Assembly: GCA_019188255.1 (NCBI GenBank)
Contig: JAETXT010000009.1
Coordinates: forward strand, 1,984,001-2,048,000
Source: Verticillium longisporum
Lineage: Eukaryota > Ascomycota > Sordariomycetes > Glomerellales > Plectosphaerellaceae
Reading direction: 5' to 3'
Length of the DNA stretch: 64,000 nt
Below are positions 1-10,853 of the stretch, piece after piece (the first letter of the stretch is position 1; every line of letters starts with the position of its first letter). The notes under the pieces are model-generated. The model worked only from the letters and a program-made list of their open reading frames with translations. It searched no databases and was not told the origin of the DNA. The position numbers and the translations under genes were made by a program.

Positions 1-798
1 CACATGGCTTTTCTTGAATAGCCTGATGATTGATTTTGGCCAGTGTCCTCAACGGGAGTCGTCAATCCGGATGGAGACCATCAATCGCACACGAAACGAT
101 GTTTGGGCCTGTACCCCATGTGGTATAGCAGGCTTCTCGAAGTTGTTGGGGTCGGGAATGTGTGGCCGACTTGGGTAGCAAGTAACGATGGAAACATGAA
201 AAGGACCAGACGAAAGGCAAGTGGTGCGGTGGTGTACGATCGTGTCCCGAAGACCTGGATCCGAGGTTGCAATCGACCCGATCTGCCCTTGTCGGCTGGC
301 ATGTCTTTGACCCTCATTTCGGATGGACAACCGCAAGCGAAAAAGACGCCACCTCAGCGCACCAGCAATCTGCCCTCTCAGCCAGAACGGTTTTTCTTTC
401 TTTCTTTGATTTTCGGTTGATTACCTACTGTTGTGGAGACACATTGGGCGTGATGGCATGTAAAGAGGCGACAGATGCGTGGAGGATCCAGGTGGATGTG
501 GACAGGAGAAATATATGGATCAACCAGCGTTGGTCCCGGACGATGATTGTGTTTCAGTCATGCACTGCCACAGCCAAGGGCTCGAGATGTGGCACAGCTG
601 CAACAAGACCTCTGACGCGTCTCGTCGCGTGCCCTTCCACACTTGCTGCCTTTGATGTACTCCGAGCTTGCACAACCCCGCCAATCCAGCTGCGAGCCTT
701 GGAGACAGCTCCCAAACCAATCCACAGTCCTGGATAAACATCCCTCGTGATCCATCCTTCACCATCCGCCGAGGCACTTGACACCATCTCGCCCAACC
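1..798. other. upstream region of nse1
   Basis: No coding region is convincing here: the open frames on both strands are short, overlap one another and lack recognisable domains. The last ~100 bases before the nse1 start are C-rich, as is common in fungal 5' leaders. A gene ending left of the window cannot be excluded. Confidence 0.5.
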
Positions 799-1839
799 AT
801 GGCGAACGTCGCACCACACTACCGCGACGGCAACCGGGCCTTCCTCCAGGCCTTCATGGCCCGCGGCGCCCTGACGTTCGAGGACGCCCGACCGATCCTG
901 GCGGCCATCTTCTCGGCCGACGAGAACCAGCCGGTGACGGAGGACAAGGTGACCCGTCAAGACTTTGACTCGTACGTGGCCGCCGCCTCGGAAGCCATCT
1001 CCTTCTTCGACTACGAGATCCGCAGCTCGGTGCACCAGGCGACGAGCAAACGCGTCTTTGCGCTCGTCAACACAACGTCAGACCCCATGACGCAGCTCGC
1101 GACGACGTACGCGCCGGACGAGTTGAGCTTCGTCAGGCGCGTGCTGGACGCCATGTTCGACACGTACAACACGCCGCGCATGGAGTGCATGTGCCTCGAC
1201 AGCATGCAGGTCATCAAGCTGGCACGGCCGCCGAAACCCCGCCAGGACAATGCCAGCCACAACGAGGACGCAGAGGAGGAGAACGGAGACGGCGGCGCGG
1301 CCACGCAGGCGCAGGCGCAGGCGCAGACGCAGGCGCCCACGGACAAGGGCCTCAAGCACAGCGAGGTCGAGGCCATGGCGGCCAAGCTCGTCGGCGAGGG
1401 GTGGCTCGAGAAGTCGCGCGAGGGGTTCTACAGCCTGAGCCCCCGCGCGCTCATGGAGCTCCGGACGTGGCTCGCCGAGTCGTTCAACGACGCCGAGGCG
1501 GCGGCCGGGGACTGGCAGCGCATCAAGTTTTGCGAGGCGTGCAGGGACATCATCACGCAGGGGCAGCGGTGCGCGGCGCGGGACTGCAACATGCGGCTGC
1601 ACGACGTGTGTGGGGACGCGTACTGGCGAGCGCGGCGGGAGAAAAAGTGCCCGCGGTGCGCGACGGCCTGGACGGGGGAGCACTTTGTTGGCGAGAGGGC
1701 CATCACGAGCAAGGAGGCCTACCAGAGGGGACGCACACGGAGCGGGCACCAGAGGGCGAGCGCCGTGGACGAAGTCATGAGGGAGGAGGACGAGGCCAGC
1801 AGTCAGGAGGATGGTGAGGGTCAGGACGATGACGAGTAA
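799..1839 (+). CDS. nse1: Nse1, RING-like E3 subunit of the SMC5/6 complex
   Basis: Intronless, 346 aa. Nse1 binds the kleisin Nse4 with Nse3 in the SMC5/6 complex and has a variant RING used in DNA repair in the nucleus. The N-terminal ~230 residues fit the family's winged-helix part. The C-terminal RING-like motif starts near residue 245 with C-x2-C (FCEAC), then C-x4-C, H-x2-C (LHDVC) and a final C-x2-C (CPRC). An acidic tail follows (EEDEASSQEDGEGQDDDE). A Gln-Ala repeat near residues 170-182 is encoded by (GCGCAG)n. An in-frame ATG lies 21 bases upstream at 778, but the ATG at 799 has the better context (ccaaccATGg) and is preferred. No frame damage. Confidence 0.9.
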   Translation: MANVAPHYRDGNRAFLQAFMARGALTFEDARPILAAIFSADENQPVTEDKVTRQDFDSYVAAASEAISFFDYEIRSSVHQATSKRVFALVNTTSDPMTQLATTYAPDELSFVRRVLDAMFDTYNTPRMECMCLDSMQVIKLARPPKPRQDNASHNEDAEEENGDGGAATQAQAQAQTQAPTDKGLKHSEVEAMAAKLVGEGWLEKSREGFYSLSPRALMELRTWLAESFNDAEAAAGDWQRIKFCEACRDIITQGQRCAARDCNMRLHDVCGDAYWRARREKKCPRCATAWTGEHFVGERAITSKEAYQRGRTRSGHQRASAVDEVMREEDEASSQEDGEGQDDDE

Positions 1840-2867
1840 TGGGGTTTCCTGGAACAAATTTCCTGGAACCAAATGATACCACGGGACCTTTGGAGAGCGA
1901 AGAAGCAGTCGAACACACGAGATACCCCCAAACCAGCGAGCTTTTTTCCCGATCGACAGTCAACATGTTGCATTTGCCCCTGGTTGGACCCTGATCATCC
2001 GCCGCGCGTGCACAGCCACCGTCGGCATGTCACGGTGCAAGAGTGGCTTCTGAAAATCACGAGGCGAGTAGCGCGAATGAGAGGTAGCCAACGTCCGGGC
2101 CCAGCTTCCAATGCATTCTGCGCGGCCTCCCAGGAGGGGCCAGACGGGGCGATTGGCGCTCGCTTGGTGCTGACCTCGCCTGGGCTTGCGTGCCAAGAGT
2201 ACTCGTTCCATTTACATGTACCTATTGTGCAGGTACCGAGACACCCAAGGTAAGGTAGCTTGGGTACCTAGGTAGGCACCTGGGTCGTAGGTGGTGGCGA
2301 TCAGCACGGCAGGGCAGGGTTCCCACCGCTGGGGCTCGGTACTTGCTCCGGGGCGGGCCACAGCTGGCACAGCACTGTCCACTCGCTCAGGCGGCCCTGA
2401 ACCTGCGGTACCTCTGTTTATGCGGCACCAGCACCTCCTCTTCATGTACCTCCAAGCCGCCTGGAGCTTGCCGAGCTCGCCCAGGGAGGGCGCCAACAGC
2501 AATGGTTGAATGACATGACGCAGCTTCATAGTGGCTGCGCACGCTTCCAGGTTCGCTCTCGTCCGTCTACCTTCCGCCTGCCCAGTGGCCTGCATCTTTC
2601 TCGTTTTCTTAGATCAAATGCCAGCGACGCCCTGAACAGAGAACAGACGTCAGACATAAAGGGCGGGACAAGCATCTTGCCAAAAGTGCTCTCTTTTCTT
2701 TTCTTCTGCTGCGTGTGAGAGAGGGAACCGAAACAAACGATCGCCATCTGCTGTTTCTTTATATTGAACAACGACCCCTCCTTTCTCTCTCTGTCCCTCC
2801 CATCACCTACAACACACCCACCCACTTCCCATCGGCATTTGCCCTTCGCCCTTCGCCCATCGCCGCG
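1840..2867. other. intergenic, with ACCTAGGT motif
   Basis: Holds the nse1 3' end and the leader of the next gene. Near 2262-2280 is a ggtacctaggtaggcacc element of the dispersed motif family. The last 150 bases before the next start are pyrimidine-rich. No gene is supported. Confidence 0.5.
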
Positions 2868-4312
2868 ATGCTCGAATACATCAGCTACAAAAAGTACAAG
2901 AAGTACAAGACAGACAAGGACGCCAAGGACGCAGTGGCCGCAGAGCATGAGCATGAGCATGAGCATGAGCATCAGAGCAGCTCGAGGCCATCGGCCTCCC
3001 GCACCAACTCTCGTTCACAGCTGGCGCAGGAGCCTGGTCCCATTCTCGACAAGGACGACGAGGCCTTCTTCGCTTCCATTCTGAACTCTGACGAATACGA
3101 CGGCCCGGCACCGCCTCTACCGCCTCGCACCGCCAGCACGTCCGATGTGAACTGGGACTCCTCCGACGAGTCGACCATTCGCGGCATCCAAAATGCCACC
3201 AAGGCGGCGCCGGCACCGCTGCCGATCAAGGAGAAGGAGAAGGAGAAGGAGAAGGAGAAAAAGTCACACAACCCCATCTCCTTCCTGCTCCATCGCAAGG
3301 ACAAGGACAAGGACAAGCAGCTGGCCGTCGTCGAGCCAAAAAAGGTCGACCCGTCCGAGGAGGCCCGCGAGCGCGACGACCTCTCCCGCGTCCTCGACGA
3401 CCTCAACCTCGGCGCCCAGAACAACAAGGCCTTCGCGCTGTCGGCCGAGTCGAACGAGCTCGTCCGCAAGTTCACCCTCGTGCTCAAGGACCTCGTCAAC
3501 GGCGTGCCCACGGCCGTCGACGACCTCAAGGCCCTCGTCGACGACCGCGACGGCACCCTCAAGAAGAACTACGACAAGCTCCCCAGCAGCATGAAGAAGC
3601 TCGTCGCCGGCCTCCCCGACAAGGTCACCAAGCAGATGGGGCCCGAGATGATGGCCGCCGCCGCCGAGAGCCAGGGCATCAAGCGCGACCCCAACGCCGA
3701 CGGCGCCGACATGAAGAGCGCCGCCAAGAGCCTGCTCATGCCCAAGAGCCTCAACGACCTCGTCACCAAGCCCGGCGCCATCATCGGCATGCTCAAGGCC
3801 ATTGTCAACTTTTTGAAGCTGCGCTGGCCCGCCTTTATCGGCCTCAACGTCGTCTGGAGCGTGGCCATTTTCCGTACGTCATCCCTCCCCATCGCGTCCC
3901 CCTGGTTGATGAGACGAATGTCTGGTTGTTGACACGAATGCTAACCGGCCATCCAGTCCTCCTTCTCGTCCTCTGGTACTGCCACAAGCGCGGCCGCGAG
4001 GTCCGCCTCGAGCGCGAAAACTCGGAGCGCAACGGCCCCCCCATCGACGGTGCCGCCCGCGTCGAGGAGCTGCCCGACGACCCCATGCTGCCGGCCCCCG
4101 TGTCGCGTGCCTCGTCCTACCGCAGCTCCAGCAGCCGCAGCCACCACCGCGACCGCGACCGCGACCGCGACCGCGACCGCGAGAGCCACGGCCACGGCCG
4201 CCGGTCGCGCGACTCGCGCAGCGGCCGGGAGTCGAGGAGCGGGCGCGTGTCGCCGCTGAGTGAGGTCGACCCTGCCCTCGAGAGCCCTCGTCGCAGGCGG
4301 ACGCACAGGTGA
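2868..4312 (+). CDS. Low-complexity single-pass membrane protein (unknown)
   Basis: Two exons, 2868-3873 and 3957-4312; intron 3874-3956 (GTACGT...CATCCAG, branch gctaac). Predicted 453 aa. The start is in an ATG after a pyrimidine-rich leader. The N-terminus is Lys/Tyr-rich (YKKYKKYK), followed by dipeptide repeats coded by hexanucleotide repeats: EH near residues 26-35, KE near 121-130 and KD near 144-150. The middle is alpha-helical and charged. One strong transmembrane stretch near residues 320-345 (FIGLNVVWSVAIF then LLLLVLWYC) is split exactly by the intron. The cytosolic-type tail is Arg/Asp and Ser/Arg-rich with an RD repeat. Similar proteins of unknown role occur in related fungi; I do not assign a function. 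Confidence 0.75.
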
Positions 4313-4660
4313 TTTGCTGGCTTGCCAGTCATGTGAGATGCGAGAGGGGGCGGCATAGACTTGGATGAACGGTTCGATTCGATGGATTTGGATGAAAATG
4401 ACCCCAGGATACCCCCAATGTTCTCTTAATATATAGTTTTGATGAATTGCCATGACAGTCATGAAGTTTCAAACAGCATCGTGCCCGTTTTAGTCCGCCA
4501 TCCGTCCGTGCCTCATGTTATATATTGTGTCCCAAAGAGATAAGGAAGCGACGTACTGCATCACCTTGACCATCAACACCAAACGCCAGCCCAGGGTATC
4601 TCTCTCTTTCTCCCAAAATTTTTAAAAAAGCCAAACCGCCGCGCCTTGTCGACAAGCCTC
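4313..4660. other. convergent 3' intergenic region
   Basis: Lies between two convergent genes. AT-rich parts near 4420-4440 and 4515-4530 could serve 3' end formation. No gene seen. Confidence 0.4.
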
Positions 4661-6435
4661 TTAATCATCCTGCACGACCTCCTTGATCTCCTCCTGGTCA
4701 GGCAGGCCGACGTCGTTGCCGCCCTTGCGCTCGTCCTTGGCGTGATCGAGAACCTGTCCGCCGTCCTGCATCCAAAAGTCCACCTCGTCAATAATGTCGT
4801 AGACGACGTCCTCGGCAATCTGCTCCGTGTACCGGTCGGACACGGGCAGCAGCGGGGCTCGCGCGTCGTCGACGCCGCCCATGGCCATGTCCTCTTGGCC
4901 AGGGCTCGCGCCAGGGGGGCACCAAAAGTCGGGTTCAAAGTTGACCTCGGCCGCGCCGCCGCCGGAGACGCTGGCGGGGTAGTACCCCAGCATGCCGTCG
5001 TCGAAGCCCTCGCGCGCGCCGGGGGCGGCGAGCGGCTTGGAGGCTGGCGGCAGGAAGGCGAGGAGGTCCTCAAAGGCGGTGCCCATGGGCACGCCGTTCT
5101 TGTACACCTTGATGTGGGACCCCGGCAGAGTGCGCAGGGCGGGCAGGGCGTGGACGGGGTTGGGCTGCTCGGCCGAGTCGGGGTTGACGACGGGGTTGGG
5201 GCTCATGAGGTCCTCGAGCTCTTTGCACGTGTGGTAGTCGATCTGCTCGAAATAGATGTGGGCCTTGAAGCGGATGGGGATGCGGTCGCGCACAATGTTT
5301 GGGGCCTCGCTGGTCCCGCCGTGGGGGTCGCAGGAGGCGGACGTGTCGAGGTCGACGGCGGGGTTGTAGCGACCTGTGACGACCTTGCGGTGGAGGTGCT
5401 CAGAGGGTAGCTGAATCTCGAGGCCGATGACGTCGCCCTCCTGAATGTCCTCGCCGGCGGGGAACAAGTCCTTGGGCCGGGACATGTAGCCCTACTGACC
5501 GGCCTTGTCGCGGATGCCCTAGCTATAGGCATCGCAGCCGACAGGCGCGTCGACGGCGGCCTCGCGACGCGCGAATCCCATGCGAACGTGGCCGTTGGAC
5601 TCGGGGTCGCCGGGCTTGGGGTCCTTGACGATGCCTCTGTTGATCTTGACTTCGTAGTAGAAGCGACCCTGACGGATGGCAACATTGGCGCGGGTCATAC
5701 GAAAGCCCTTGTCAGTGGTGATGTGGCGCCCGGACTGGTCGAAGAACATGTGGGTGGCCGAGTCCTCAAAGCTCATGTGAGGCCCATGGGGTAAGGGTTC
5801 GGTCTGGCGGTAGTAGAGGGACGAGGGAAAGGCGGGATCGGCGATGCAGTGGGTGTAGTGATAGCTCTTCTTGTTGTATACACTAGGCAGTCAGAGTCAG
5901 GCGCTGGGGTCACGTTTGGAGACGTTTGGAGCAGGAGCGACGTACTGGTCAGAGGTCTCGAAGAAAGCAATCTTGCCCTGTCCGTCGAGGGAGGGTACTT
6001 CGTGGTGGGAGATGAAGACGGGACCACGGGGCGGGTCGAAATCGGTCTGCTTCGCCGCGGGCAGCTTATACCGCAGCGGGCCCGACTCGGAGGACGAGGG
6101 TTCTTCCTTGTCCCGAGAAGGGGCGTTTTTACTCTTACCCTGGGATCAGGGGTGCCGCGGTTGCTGTCGCCGCCAAAGGTGACCTTGGACTCGCGCTTCT
6201 TGTACGACTCCTTCTTGGCCCGCTTGTCGCGCGTGTGGGCAGGCATGTCGTCTGTGGACTGGGCCTGTGGCGTTGATCGTACGTCTGGGTTCAGGGGTGA
6301 CGGGACTGAGGGAGCGTGGTCCTCCTCGATTGCTCGTTTCTGGGGAATGAACACTGCCGTGGTCGTCGCGGTTGTCGCTGGAGTGAAGGAGGTGCTGGGA
6401 GTCGAATCCCGTGGAGGAGTGTCTGCGTCGGCCAT
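4661..6435 (-). CDS. bre2: Bre2/Ash2-type SPRY subunit of COMPASS, reading frame interrupted
   Basis: COMPASS methylates histone H3 Lys4; Bre2/Ash2 carries the SPRY domain that supports Set1 activity. The start at 6435 gives an N-terminus MADADTPPRDS with basic, likely nuclear sequence. A clear intron lies at 5883-5945 (GTACGT...TGCCTAG), joining TSDH to VYNKKS. The SPRY domain follows (MSFEDSATHMFFDQSGRH, GRFYYEVKI, GHVRMGFARRE) and the C-terminus ends EVVQDD. Three faults: the frame changes near 6138-6141 (one base missing after GTPDP, or a 53-nt intron 6086-6138 without a good branch site), and two in-frame TAG codons at 5519-5521 and 5492-5494 flank GIRDKAGQ inside the SPRY domain. Restoring one base at 6138-6141 gives 570 codons before the stop. 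Family assignment is firm; whether the gene is functional is not. Confidence 0.82.
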
Positions 6436-7562
6436 TGCGAAGTGACAGAACGGAACAATACAGAACAGAATGGACCAGATGAAAGCCAACCGGCGAAGCA
6501 ACAAAGGGGATGCACCAGGCACGTAAAGGGGGGTTGCGTGGGTGGGTGACTTGAAAGGTTGACAGCGAGGAGGAAAGATTTCGGTATTGTCGCCAAGTCA
6601 GAATGGACGAGCTCCATAAGGTGCCTACCTCCCTGAGGTACCTACCCCCTTGAGGTACCTAGGGGTACCTACCTAGGTACCTAGGTAGCTGGGCCAGTCA
6701 CGGTCAGGGCGGCGCCTGCTCCCCGCGTTGCGAGCGCGTCCGGGCTGGACGTGTCGTCACAGGGCCCTTTGACAGGGGTAACTGCGCTGACCTCCTCCTG
6801 GAGCTGCCCCAAGCCTGCCATGTCTACCCCTTGACTTTCTTCCACATTACCATCTCGAATCCTTGGTCGAAGCATCTTGCAAGTCGGGCTCCTCATTTAG
6901 GCTCGCTACCTTTCAGAGCACTTCTAGGTCCATTAGGCTTCGCAGAAGGAGAATGTGCAGGATGCAAACTGTTCCAAACTTTGCCTCCTTTGCTGCCACT
7001 GTTTGCCGTCGTTGTATGTGTCTGAGCTGGCTCCACGAGCTCCTCGTCCTCCAGCCTTCGAGCTGCTGTCGTAGCATGATGGCAAGGGGCAGTATTCGAG
7101 CGGCATCCTTCGCGTCTGCTACAGGTCAACTTTCACATTACGAGTCAATAAAGCGTCTGTAGACCTTCAGGTGCCTCCATCTTCAACAAGCTCGTGTGCT
7201 CAAGAGCGTGGGCCTAGGCACTGCAGTTGAGCCCGCCGTCTTCACTACGGCACCATCTTGCCTGGACTGGTGATCTGGATCTGGTCAATAAACGCTGGTG
7301 TATTCATCCGACGCTGAATGAAAAGAGACTTGTCTTGCTCGTCCGAGCCAGCTCTATCGCTGTCAATGTCCGTCTATCCGGATCCTCCAACGCCACCCTA
7401 TGGGGTCCCCATGACTCTAGTTCTCTAGGTCCTACACATTGTACAGAAAATGCCCTCGATGTTGTACATGGATGCTTTCTCGCTCTCGCTCTTGCTCTCG
7501 CCTCTCTGCCGCGCCGTTGCGCATCCTGCCCTTTGTTCGTATCGCGCGCCGCTAAACCCCCT
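6436..7562. other. bre2 promoter region and mme1 3' flank
   Basis: About 1.1 kb with no supported gene. A dense cluster of GGTACCT/ACCTAGGT elements at 6628-6690 lies 190-255 bases upstream of the bre2 start. Short open frames between 6830 and 7540 have no recognisable domain. Confidence 0.5.
6628..6690. repeat. ACCTAGGT/GGTACCT motif cluster
   Basis: Consecutive copies of GGTACCT and ACCTAGGTA, several overlapping and palindromic, upstream of bre2. The same elements recur at six or more other intergenic places in the window. Confidence 0.75.
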
Positions 7563-8923
7563 TCACATGGGCGCCGCCTTCTCCTCGTCTCGCGGATCCC
7601 AGATCGACAACTCCCGCAGTAACCTCTGGTACAGGAACAGCATGCATCCGCTCTGGATAAACGTCCACACGCCGCGGGGACCCACGCCGCGGAACCAGCC
7701 CCCGAGGCCCTCGGTCTGGTATATCACCCCGAGACCCTTGAGCACCGACATGGTCTTCAGGTTGACGGCGCCGAGGCGCGGCGTGTGCGTCGACGGCGAG
7801 GACGTCGAGATGTTGCGCTTCTGAGGATGTGACGCGTGCGCCGTCTTGTTCGTCGCCGCGCTGCTCGCCGCCGCCGCCTCGGGCGGAATGTGCACCTGCG
7901 TCTGCAGCCTCGTCTTGACAACGTCGAGCGGACACGTCACTATGCCCGCGAGACCGCCGGCTAGACCCCCGTCAGCAGCTCGAGCGGCACGCCGACCTCG
8001 CGGCTTCCCTTGTAGGCGCGCGCCCAGGCGTGGAACTGCTCCCAGAACATGAGCTGCAGCGCGGAGAAGGGCAGGTCGCGGTACAGCGTCGCCTTGTAGC
8101 CGTGGAAGAGCGCCTTGGGGCCCTCCTGCCGGACGATCGTGCGCACGGCGTCCGCCGTGCCGCGGTAGTTGTAGCCCGAGCGGAAATACGGATTGTCGTA
8201 GCGGCCTTGGAGCTGCAGCCGCGTCTTGAGCACCTCGGAGGGGACGTAGACGATGGACGACGCCAGGTCGCCGAGGAAACCTATCGTCAGAGAGTCAGCA
8301 CACGCGTTTTGGAAAGGGGGAGAGAAGCAGATGGAGAGCAGAGATTCGTTCTGACGTACCGGCCGAGAAATAGGCGAGGTGGTGCGGCACCCCGCCATCG
8401 ATCAACACGCGCTTGCTCCATTCATATGTGCCGAAGAAGAGCATGGTGCCCGGAAAGGAGCCGCCGAGGGCGGGCTTCCACCCGCCGTACAGGCCTCTGC
8501 GCACGCCCTCCTGCCGCCATATCGTGTAGTAGGATGTGGTGAGGCTGTTGTACTTGGGGGCACGTGTGGGTCGCCCTGCTGGCGCGTCTTGACGGTGTCG
8601 AGGGAGTGCATGAGCATGCCGCCTGTCGAGCCGCCTATGCCGCCAGCGATCATGGCGTGCAGGTAGGGAGGGCGCGCCTCCTCGCCGAGGTCGGCATGGT
8701 CGGAGGCGGCGTTGCTCATGGCCTGTGCCTGTGCCTGTGCCTGGGCCCGGGCCTGGGCTGAGAGCGGTGACTCGTGGTGAGCGGCGTCTGGGGTGGTGGG
8801 GGTGCCGCGGTATCCAAGATCGGTGAGGAGGTCTGCGCCGGCCGCATGTCGATCGTCAAGAGGAGCCGGTGAGGAGGGCGTCGTGGGCGAGAAGAGACCA
8901 GTGATGCGGTCAGCGAGGGACAT
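7563..8923 (-). CDS. mme1: Mitochondrial carrier, Mme1/YMR166C type, two frameshifts
   Basis: SLC25-family carrier of the inner mitochondrial membrane; the closest family I recognise is yeast Mme1 (YMR166C), reported as a magnesium exporter. Exons 8923-8360 and 8280-7563; the intron ends in ACGATAG. The three carrier signatures are visible: SLDTVKTR (repeat 1), [15 protein letters not shown] (repeat 2) and [14 protein letters not shown] (repeat 3). An Ala-Gln repeat near residues 55-65 is encoded by GCCCAG-like hexamers. Two bases are missing: one in a run of five G near 8555-8559 (between DPHVPP and KYNSLTT) and one in a run of five C at 7966-7970 (between LELLTG and the [10 protein letters not shown] stretch). 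With both restored the exons sum to 427 codons. The start MSLADRITG was chosen because upstream sequence in frame is not carrier-like. Confidence 0.82.
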
Positions 8924-9612
8924 CGAGGTCGCCCGGAAGATGCGACGCCGAGGATCAACAGCTGGTCGACCGCCGCCGTCGAAAGGAGCGAGATGACTAC
9001 TCAGCGGTCGATTCGGGAAGCAGGAAGATGAAGATGGGATGCTGGTCGATGTGGTGAGAGGGACGTGTCGAAGCCACAGGAAAAAGGCGGCGGCGGAGAA
9101 GCCGGTCGTGATGTCGCCAAGAGGCCTCCCCGGTGATGATGGGAGCGGGCTGAAGTTGCGGGAGGCAAAACTCGGCGCGGGGACGGAGATGCTACGTTGT
9201 TGCGGATGCGGTTTTGCTCTGCTTGACTGCTTGATAAGAGGCGGACGGTCCAGGGCAGGTTGAAAATTGCTGCAGGGTCCAATTCCAGGCTCCATGCCGC
9301 GAGTGAGGGTTGAGGTCAGCGTCCGCCTCTCCGCACTAGGCCGCCCTTGACGTCTTAGGCCCACAGTCTGCGGTGTCCTGTTGTCCTCAAGTGGAAGTAT
9401 CCGTGCTCTCGTAGAGCACCGTATTTGTGAAGGCATGTCGTGCTTCTGCCGGAGACGACGAGTTGTACTGTACGCAGTTGAAAATAGCTGACGATATGAC
9501 GGATCGGGCTTGTCTTCTAGAAGAGTCATAATATATGCAGTCCCAGGGACACAGATTTATTTGCAAACCCACGAGGTCCACTTTGACAGCTTCTATCCAG
9601 GCTCATCAACTG
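8924..9612. other. intergenic between mme1 and imp2
   Basis: Promoter side of mme1 and 3' side of imp2. An open frame continues upstream of the mme1 start to about 9529, but it lacks carrier-like or other recognisable sequence and is treated as non-coding. Confidence 0.4.
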
Positions 9613-10198
9613 CTACCTCTCTCGGCCCTTATGTTCCCACCATCGTATCGGCCCAAACTTCTTCAACGGATACAAAAAGTGAGTCACCTTGCCCGTCACT
9701 AAGCTCATCGGCACCGGTCCATATGTGTTGCTGTCAATCGTCTTATCCCCATCGCCCTCCACCCAGATATGTCCCTGCGGCACCCGTGCCACTGGCTCCG
9801 GATACGGCGCCTTTGTCCTGACAACGTCACCCTCCACCGCGATGATCCTCTTGATAGAGATGGCCTCTGGGTTGTTGGGACTCCTACAACCACGTCAGCC
9901 TCAACGCGCCCGGCACCTCCTCTGAGCCCGGCACCGCTCACCTGAATGTCACAATCATGCCGCGTTCGAGGTCATACTGAGGCCACCACTTCCACGTGAG
10001 GACCTTGTCCTGCAACAGGCTGCTGTTGTAGTCCTCGTTGAAAAAGGGGTACATGGACGGTCCGTGGACGTTGTGTATTTCGGCGACGTAATTGTTGAAC
10101 ATGATGACCACGGGGATCCACGTCGCGTACCCGAGCAGGCGTTTAGAAAAGTCTGTGAGAAACGGCCGCGCCGTGAGCCATCGGAGGCGTGCGCTCAT
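9613..10198 (-). CDS. imp2: Mitochondrial inner membrane peptidase subunit 2
   Basis: Type I signal-peptidase-like serine protease that cleaves sorting signals on the outer face of the inner mitochondrial membrane, in complex with Imp1. Exons 10198-9942 and 9883-9613; intron 9884-9941 (GTGAGC...TTGTAG). Predicted 175 aa, usual for the family. An N-terminal hydrophobic stretch (YATWIPVVIMFNNYV) is followed by the catalytic Ser in HGPSMYP and the catalytic Lys in IKRIIAVEGD, then the conserved PQGHIWVEGD and GPVPMSLVTGKV segments. The ATG at 10198 gives MSARLRWLTARPF, a basic N-terminus. The frame is intact. Confidence 0.92.
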
Positions 10199-10853
10199 GT
10201 CGAGCTTCTGCTGCTGCTGCAGATGGAATTTCTGTCTCCCCTCCCCTTCTACACAATGATGAAAATCGGGCTGCTGAGTTTCGATCTGGAGTTCGTCATG
10301 GGTGAGGTGAGCGAGCTGGGCTCGGATGTGTTGCACTATTCCTGTCAAGAAAGGGCTCCCATTTCTTATCTTATCGTACCTGGCTTATCGCACTCTCATG
10401 CTCAGAGCCACCTCTCCATTTCGCACCACGAGCAAGTCAAAGTCTCTCACGTCCCGGCACACCATGCTCATCTTTCATTTCATAAAGTACACTGTGTAGA
10501 GTTTCATTGTATTCATCAACCCAAATCAGCACTACTTGCAGTGCCCCCCGCGACGATGCTTTTGACGCCCCCGAGACTCCTCTGGAAGGGTGGGCGCCGG
10601 GGCTGGCAGCCTACCAGCCCCAACCCCGGACCCCAAGCCCTTCCCCTGACCCCGACCCTCGCTATATGTCGAGTAGCCCGTCTACGCGGCATCTAGCATC
10701 TATGCTCTCATGTCCGCGCCAAGCCAGATCCCCCACCGCTTCCGACTGAACAACTCCGCGTGCGCGGCGATTGGGCATGACGGGCCGGACATTTTTCAAA
10801 TGTTTTCGTGGAGACCGTCCCGAGCCGTCGCCGAATGATCGACCATCATCTCC
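10199..10853. other. intergenic between imp2 and eIF2alpha
   Basis: Promoter of imp2 and 3' flank of the eIF2alpha gene. Nothing else is supported. Confidence 0.4.

Noticed and set aside
1078..1872. 264-codon minus-strand frame over nse1
   Set aside because: Shadow of a GC-rich real gene; Arg/Leu/Pro composition and no domain.
6385..6410. tRNA T-arm-like sequence (GGGATTCGACTCCC on the minus strand)
   Set aside because: It lies in the bre2 N-terminal coding sequence (PPRDSTPS) and there is no acceptor, D or anticodon arm at the right distances.
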